Assembly: GCA_016808115.1 (NCBI GenBank)
Contig: JAEQBH010007389.1
Coordinates: forward strand, 60,531-124,530
From: Tetrastigma voinierianum
Taxonomy: Eukaryota; Streptophyta; Magnoliopsida; Vitales; Vitaceae
DNA length: 64,000 nt
Reading direction: 5' to 3'
Both the position numbers and the translations under genes were made by a program. Positions 59,830-64,000 of the stretch are shown one piece after another; positions within the stretch are counted from its first letter, which is position 1, and every line of letters starts with the position of its first letter. The notes beneath the pieces are model-generated. The model saw only the letters and a program-made list of their open reading frames with translations, had not been told where the DNA came from and made no database searches.

Positions 59830-60790
59830 TTTATTTATGTATTTTTGTTACAGGTTACAGAATAGTAAAGGCTCAAGATCTTTTTTTCCATGGTGACATT
59901 TCTAACATGTATATGCAGTGGGTTATATTTTGGTTGTGTAGTTATTTTGGTAAGATAAAAGTTTGTGTGTGCTTACTAAGGTTTCATTAGATGGATTTAA
60001 GGTTTCATTAGATAGTTTCATCGTGAACCAATAATTAGTTAATATTTACTTATTTTATTTGGTACAAGTTTCAGGATGGTGAAATACTCAAGATGGTTTT
60101 TTGATAACAGATTTCAAGATTCTATACATCTTGAATATTAATATTTTATCGTCCAGTAGTTGTTTTGGTAAGATGAAAGTTTATATAGTTATTGAGGAAT
60201 AATTAGATGAATTTCATCTTGAATTGATAATTAGTTTGTATTATTTCTTTGTATTATTGGGTATAGGTTTCAAGCTAATTGAAAGGCTTCATGCGGGTTT
60301 TTGCAAAGGAATTGAATGTATATACATCTAGTTTAATATTAATATTTTGGTTGTCTAATTTTTATTTTGGTAAGATTAAAGTTTGTATAGTTCTTAAAGT
60401 TTCATTACATGGGTTTCATCTTATACCAGTAATTGGTTAATATCATTTTTTTATTTCCTTATTTTATTTGATATAGGTATCGGTTAATGAAAGACTCAAG
60501 ATGGTATTGTTTACAGAGATTTCAAGATGTATATACGAATGTGTTACAAATATTTTTAGCTGTAGTTATTTGTTATTTGGTAAGATTAAAGTTTGTGTAG
60601 TTAATAGATTTTATTACATGGATTTCATTTTCAACTAATAATTAATTAGTGTCATTTGTTTATTTATTTTTGTTCTGGTCGAGGTTAGTAGAAGACTCAA
60701 GATGGTTTATTGCATAAAGACATTTAAAGATGTATATACATACATGGGTTATTAATATTTTGGTTGTATAATTTTAAGAGTTTTTATTTT
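59830..60790 (+). repeat. Tandem array, about 205-bp unit, five copies
   Basis: The phrase CTCAAGATGG or a close form recurs at 59873, 60087, about 60285 (diverged), 60494 and 60696, giving spacings of roughly 214, 198, 209 and 202 bp. Each unit also has TATATACAT, ATTTTGGTTGT, GGTAAGATTAAAGTTTGT, TTTCATTA-ATGG-TTTCAT and AATTGGTTAATAT-type phrases in the same order. The array lies 3' of the second CACTA gene and before the subterminal repeats. Confidence 0.88.
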
Positions 60791-61149
60791 TCATGTATGT
60801 ACTATAAATAGAACTTGATTTACATTATCTTTTGCAGTATACTTTATTCTAAGTAAAGTTGCTTTAGCTTCTCTTTTGAATATATTATTTTGTTTGTATA
60901 TTGAAGCAGGATGACAGAGTACTTAATTCAAATTAACACACAATATATATATATGTACATGTGTTTTTAATAGCTAGCTATACATATGTATTTATATGGT
61001 GACTGTAGTTAACAAGATAATGTCTTAGTTATGAAAATAAGGTATATTTTGTAATAAGTGTTTTAAATTAAGCACCCATTTTTCATATGTCAACAAGTTA
61101 TTTTGCATCATATATATTCTTCATAGCAACATTAAAGTTTATTTTAAAA
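60791..61149. other. AT-rich CACTA 3' DNA, no gene
   Basis: Non-coding AT-rich DNA between the tandem array and the subterminal repeats, with a short AT run near 60940. Confidence 0.45.
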
Positions 61150-61455
61150 TTTTCAAAGGCTATCATGACATATGTTTCTATTCCAATTTATAATCTATGG
61201 TGGAAAGATCCGTACCTTGACATATATTTAAAGGAAACCATGACTTATTTGGACACAAACCTTGACATATTATGAGAGGTAGAGAAGTTATATTGATTAA
61301 TAGAAAAACACATTCATTAACATTTTATATATGTCAAGGTTGCTGATACACCTACCTTGACACTGCAATACATATAAGACTAGGAAGTTATGATGACATA
61401 TAACACATACGATGAGAGTTAGTAACCGTTAAGATAGGCCTTTTTTCTTATAGTG
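61150..61455. repeat. CACTA 3' subterminal repeats and terminus
   Basis: ATGACATAT (about 61165), CTTGACATAT (about 61217 and 61260), ATATGTCAAGG (about 61329), CTTGACACTG (about 61358) and ATGACATAT (about 61392) mirror the motifs of the 5' end. The terminus is TTTTTTCTTATAGTG at 61455. Confidence 0.82.
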
Positions 61456-62160
61456 AAAGTTCGAGCATTTCATACCTATTCGTGAGAAGTTTTCTCCTTA
61501 GAAGCTAGCGGAACTCTTTATGAATCATATAGTGAGTTTGCATGGGGTGCCAGTGTCGATTATCTCTGATAGAGATCCACAATTCACTTCGAGGTTTTGG
61601 AAGGGATTGATGAAGGAACTAGGTGTCAAGTTGAATTTGGTACGCTTTTCACCCCTCGGACCGATGGGCCAATCCCCGAGAGGATATTCGGAGCAGAGAG
61701 TATTTTAAGGTCGCGCCGTGTTGCGATTCAAAGGACATTGGAATGAATATCTACCTTTGGCAGAGTTCACTTATAACAACAGCTATCACTCAAGCATTGA
61801 GATGTCACCTTATAAGGCATTGTATGGGAAAGCGATGCACTCCTATCTGGAATGAGGCCGGAGAAAGGAAATTACTAGGTCTGAGTTGTACAAGCGGCAG
61901 ATGGACAAGGTTAATGTTAGCACATGTCGGGTTGAAGCAGCTCGGGATGGGCAAAGATATATGGGACAGCGTAGGGATCTTGAGTTTGAGGAGGTTGAAG
62001 ATCAGGTATTCTTGACTCTCCTCGCTCACTTGGAAGGCGTGAGTGCGGCTTTGGGGCGGGGCTAAGTCCTCGCTACATTAGACCTTTTGAGATTGTTGGA
62101 GGATGAGTCCGGTGGCTTATAGATTAGACTTGCCGGTGGAAGCTTTCTCGAGTCCATAAT
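61456..62160 (+). pseudogene. Tekay-like integrase, C-terminal half
   Basis: The integrase interrupted at 29053 resumes with FEHFIPIREKFS, then a stop. An open frame (61520-61708) reads MNHIVSLHGVPVSIISDRDP, then QFTSRFWKGLMKELGVK, with the second catalytic Asp in SDRDP. The H-P-Q-T-x-G-Q segment carrying the catalytic Glu is scrambled (GPMGQSPRGYSEQR). Later parts include YNNSYHSSIEM-type and GMGKDIWDSVGI-type pieces in different frames up to about 62160. Confidence 0.92.
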
Positions 62161-62400
62161 CATTTTCCACATCTCTATGCTCGCAAGTATATCGGATCCC
62201 TCACATGTGTTGGAACACGGAGATTGGTGAGGATGACTTATCCTATGAGGGCAGCCCGGTCTGATTTTGGAATTTAGAGAGAAGGAGCTTCCATATGAGA
62301 CAATATCCTTAGTGAAGGTCCTTTGGAGGAAACCACCTAGTGAGGAGGCGACTTGGGAGCGGGGAGGACAAATGCGGAACCAGTACCCTCATCTCTTCCA
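62161..62400 (+). pseudogene. Tekay-like chromodomain region
   Basis: Fragments near 62160-62290 correspond to the HVFHVSMLRKY region. The end at 62318-62400 reads VLWRKPPSEEATWERGGQMR, then NQYPHLFHDL, the usual end of the chromodomain. The stretch to 62454 holds no clear polypurine tract; ATTTTTAGTTAAAGAATTAG is in its place and appears decayed. Confidence 0.88.
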
Positions 62401-62454
62401 TGACCTGATGCAAATTTCGTATTGGACCCGAAATTTTTAGTTAAAGAATTAGGT

Positions 62455-64000
62455 TGTAGCGACCGTGCAAATAATAAAAGTTTTTAAAAAGTTTAACCAA
62501 GTTTGACCAAGTTTGACCAACAATTAGTATGTGGGCCCAAGTTGACTTTTTCAAGAATGAAGAATTTTGGGTTGAGTAAGACACCATTTCGTAGGCCTCA
62601 TCGTCTGGATTCATAAGCCCGGTTGACGTTAAAATCAGACTACGGATAAAGTTATGAGCTTAGAGTTAAACGGCGATGTCCAAATCGATCAGGGTTTTAC
62701 TACAAGCGACCTTAAGGCTCTATAAACTAGTTTTGCGTGCCAAATAGAAGCCAAGTAGCTGACATATTTTGACTCAAGCTAAGAGAAATTCTCCAAAACA
62801 TGTGGACCCGAACTGGGTCGTTTTGAACCATTTTTAGGCCAAACGGGTTTTGGCCATGAAAACGGTCTGGCCACCCCACCTTGCACCACCAGCGCCCGGC
62901 CAAGGAGGAGGACGAGGGCGGCGACCTCATGCAGAGTGAAATTTCCGACCAACGCCGCCCGGACAGCACTTGGATCGGTGGCGAAGCGACGGCGACATGC
63001 GATTGGAGTCACCTGATTTTCTATTTTCCGGCCATTTAAGCCGACCCATGCCTCCATCCCCCATTTTTGGACCCTCACGAACTCATTCCAGTGGTCCTTT
63101 TCATGATTCCTCACCCAGTTTGAAGATGCGCGAAAACAAGTTTGGCGACGGTTGGATCGAAATTTTCGGCCACCACGGCAAGCTGTTGGACCAGGTAAAA
63201 GTCTTGCTTTGTGTTCCTGGTCTCTTAGGCTTTGTTGATATAAAGTTTGTAAATTTTGGACGTAGTTTGGTTAGTTTTCATTTTGGGTCATTTCACGGTA
63301 ATTCACAGAAAGTTTTGGGTAGAAATTGGGCTGCTTGGTCAAATTGACAAAATTGAAGATGGATTAGTGAAATTGGATATTTTTATGATATATTGGAGGG
63401 TTCAATTTCAAAAAATTAGCCTCCAGGTAAAAAGCCCCAATTTTGGGTACCGGGTCTTTAGGACACACTGTATAATTGGACCTGTCGGAGTTCAATAGAG
63501 ATAGTTTCATAGTTCTAAAAATTATCCTTAGACATTTGGGGCGTCCCAATGTCTTTGGCTTAGTTAATGGAGCCTAAATGGTATTTTTATTATATTACGG
63601 CGCTCACCAGCTGGAACACAGACGATCTGCGGAGGAGCGGGGGCGAGCATCGTAATTACATGAGTGGTTTCACATGTTTTAAATGCTTTCGGTATTATTA
63701 TGATATATAATTGTGGTTAATTATTATATATATAACTTATTTGATTGAACGGTTGATTATGCGTAAATATAATTATCTGTTTTTATATAAACAAGTTATC
63801 ATTTCATGTGGATTTTGTCAACATTTTAAATATTTAGAAATTTTACTGAGTTCATGGATAAATTTGTAGGTATTCAAACATTTTGGAGTACATGGTTAGG
63901 GTTTAAAACCATTTTGAAAAGTTATTGATTTAAGAAATGGATTTTGGACTTTAATGAAATGATTAAAATCTTGATATCGTTGGAAAAGGTTTATTAGTTT
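62455..64000 (+). repeat. Tekay-like chromovirus 3' LTR, cut by window end
   Basis: It begins TGTAGCGACCGTGCAAATAA and matches 23066-24570 throughout. The rest of the LTR and the target duplication lie beyond the window. A minus-strand open frame of 111 residues (63114-62779) lies wholly inside this LTR and is not a gene. Confidence 0.9.

Noticed and set aside
62779..63347. Open frames of 111 and 125 residues on both strands
   Set aside because: They lie in the 3' LTR of the chromovirus; the equivalent 5' LTR region (23400-23950) does not keep the same frames.

Overview
This window looks like heterochromatic, transposon-dense nuclear DNA of a flowering plant, most likely a eudicot. The evidence is plant-type Ty3/gypsy elements (Tekay/Del-like chromoviruses, an Athila-like element and a Tat/Ogre-like element), a plant CACTA (En/Spm) transposon with TNP2, DUF4218 and DUF4216 regions plus a second gene ending in a Ulp1-type protease, long (AT)n tracts, and widespread CpG-to-TpG decay such as a primer-binding site in which GCGCCG has become GTGTTG. 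I found no intact host gene, rRNA or functional tRNA. Every coding region is broken by stops and frameshifts, so nearly everything is called as a pseudogene or mobile element.

Layout. 1-2984: unassigned LTR-like and degenerate sequence with a short tandem array. 2985-10609: a minus-strand chromovirus with two LTRs and a deleted interior, in which gag plus the start of protease is followed directly by the end of integrase; its leader carries a GC-rich block and an AT-rich terminal-inverted-repeat element. 10610-21830: an Athila-like element on the plus strand (LTR end, PBS, gag, protease, RT, RNase H, integrase), with a 1.7-kb solo LTR inserted in its protease, followed by an array of TGTCGCGACA-like palindromes. 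21889-23065: two minus-strand LTR ends. 23066 to beyond 64000: a plus-strand Tekay-like chromovirus whose integrase is split by a CACTA element of about 32.4 kb (29054-61455).

The CACTA element is itself nested. It carries a Tat/Ogre-type LTR unit on the minus strand (30607-35760) with a tandemly expanded LTR, a region of unassigned unique-looking DNA (35900-40300), a cluster of chromovirus LTR fragments in both orientations (40360-46080), a TNP2 transposase pseudogene (51093-55012) interrupted by an 819-bp hAT-like element (52161-52979), a second gene with Transposase_24-like and Ulp1-like parts (56390-59670), and a 205-bp tandem array (59830-60790).

The relative order of events can be read from the nesting: outer chromovirus, then CACTA, then the LTR elements and hAT-like element inside CACTA. 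The most unusual signal is the pair of hAT-like elements (52161-52979 and 6971 to about 7802). Both hold a tRNA-like A box/B box module at almost the same distance (about 492 and 502 bp) from a related 5' terminus, which suggests one family that carries a polymerase III promoter-like cassette.
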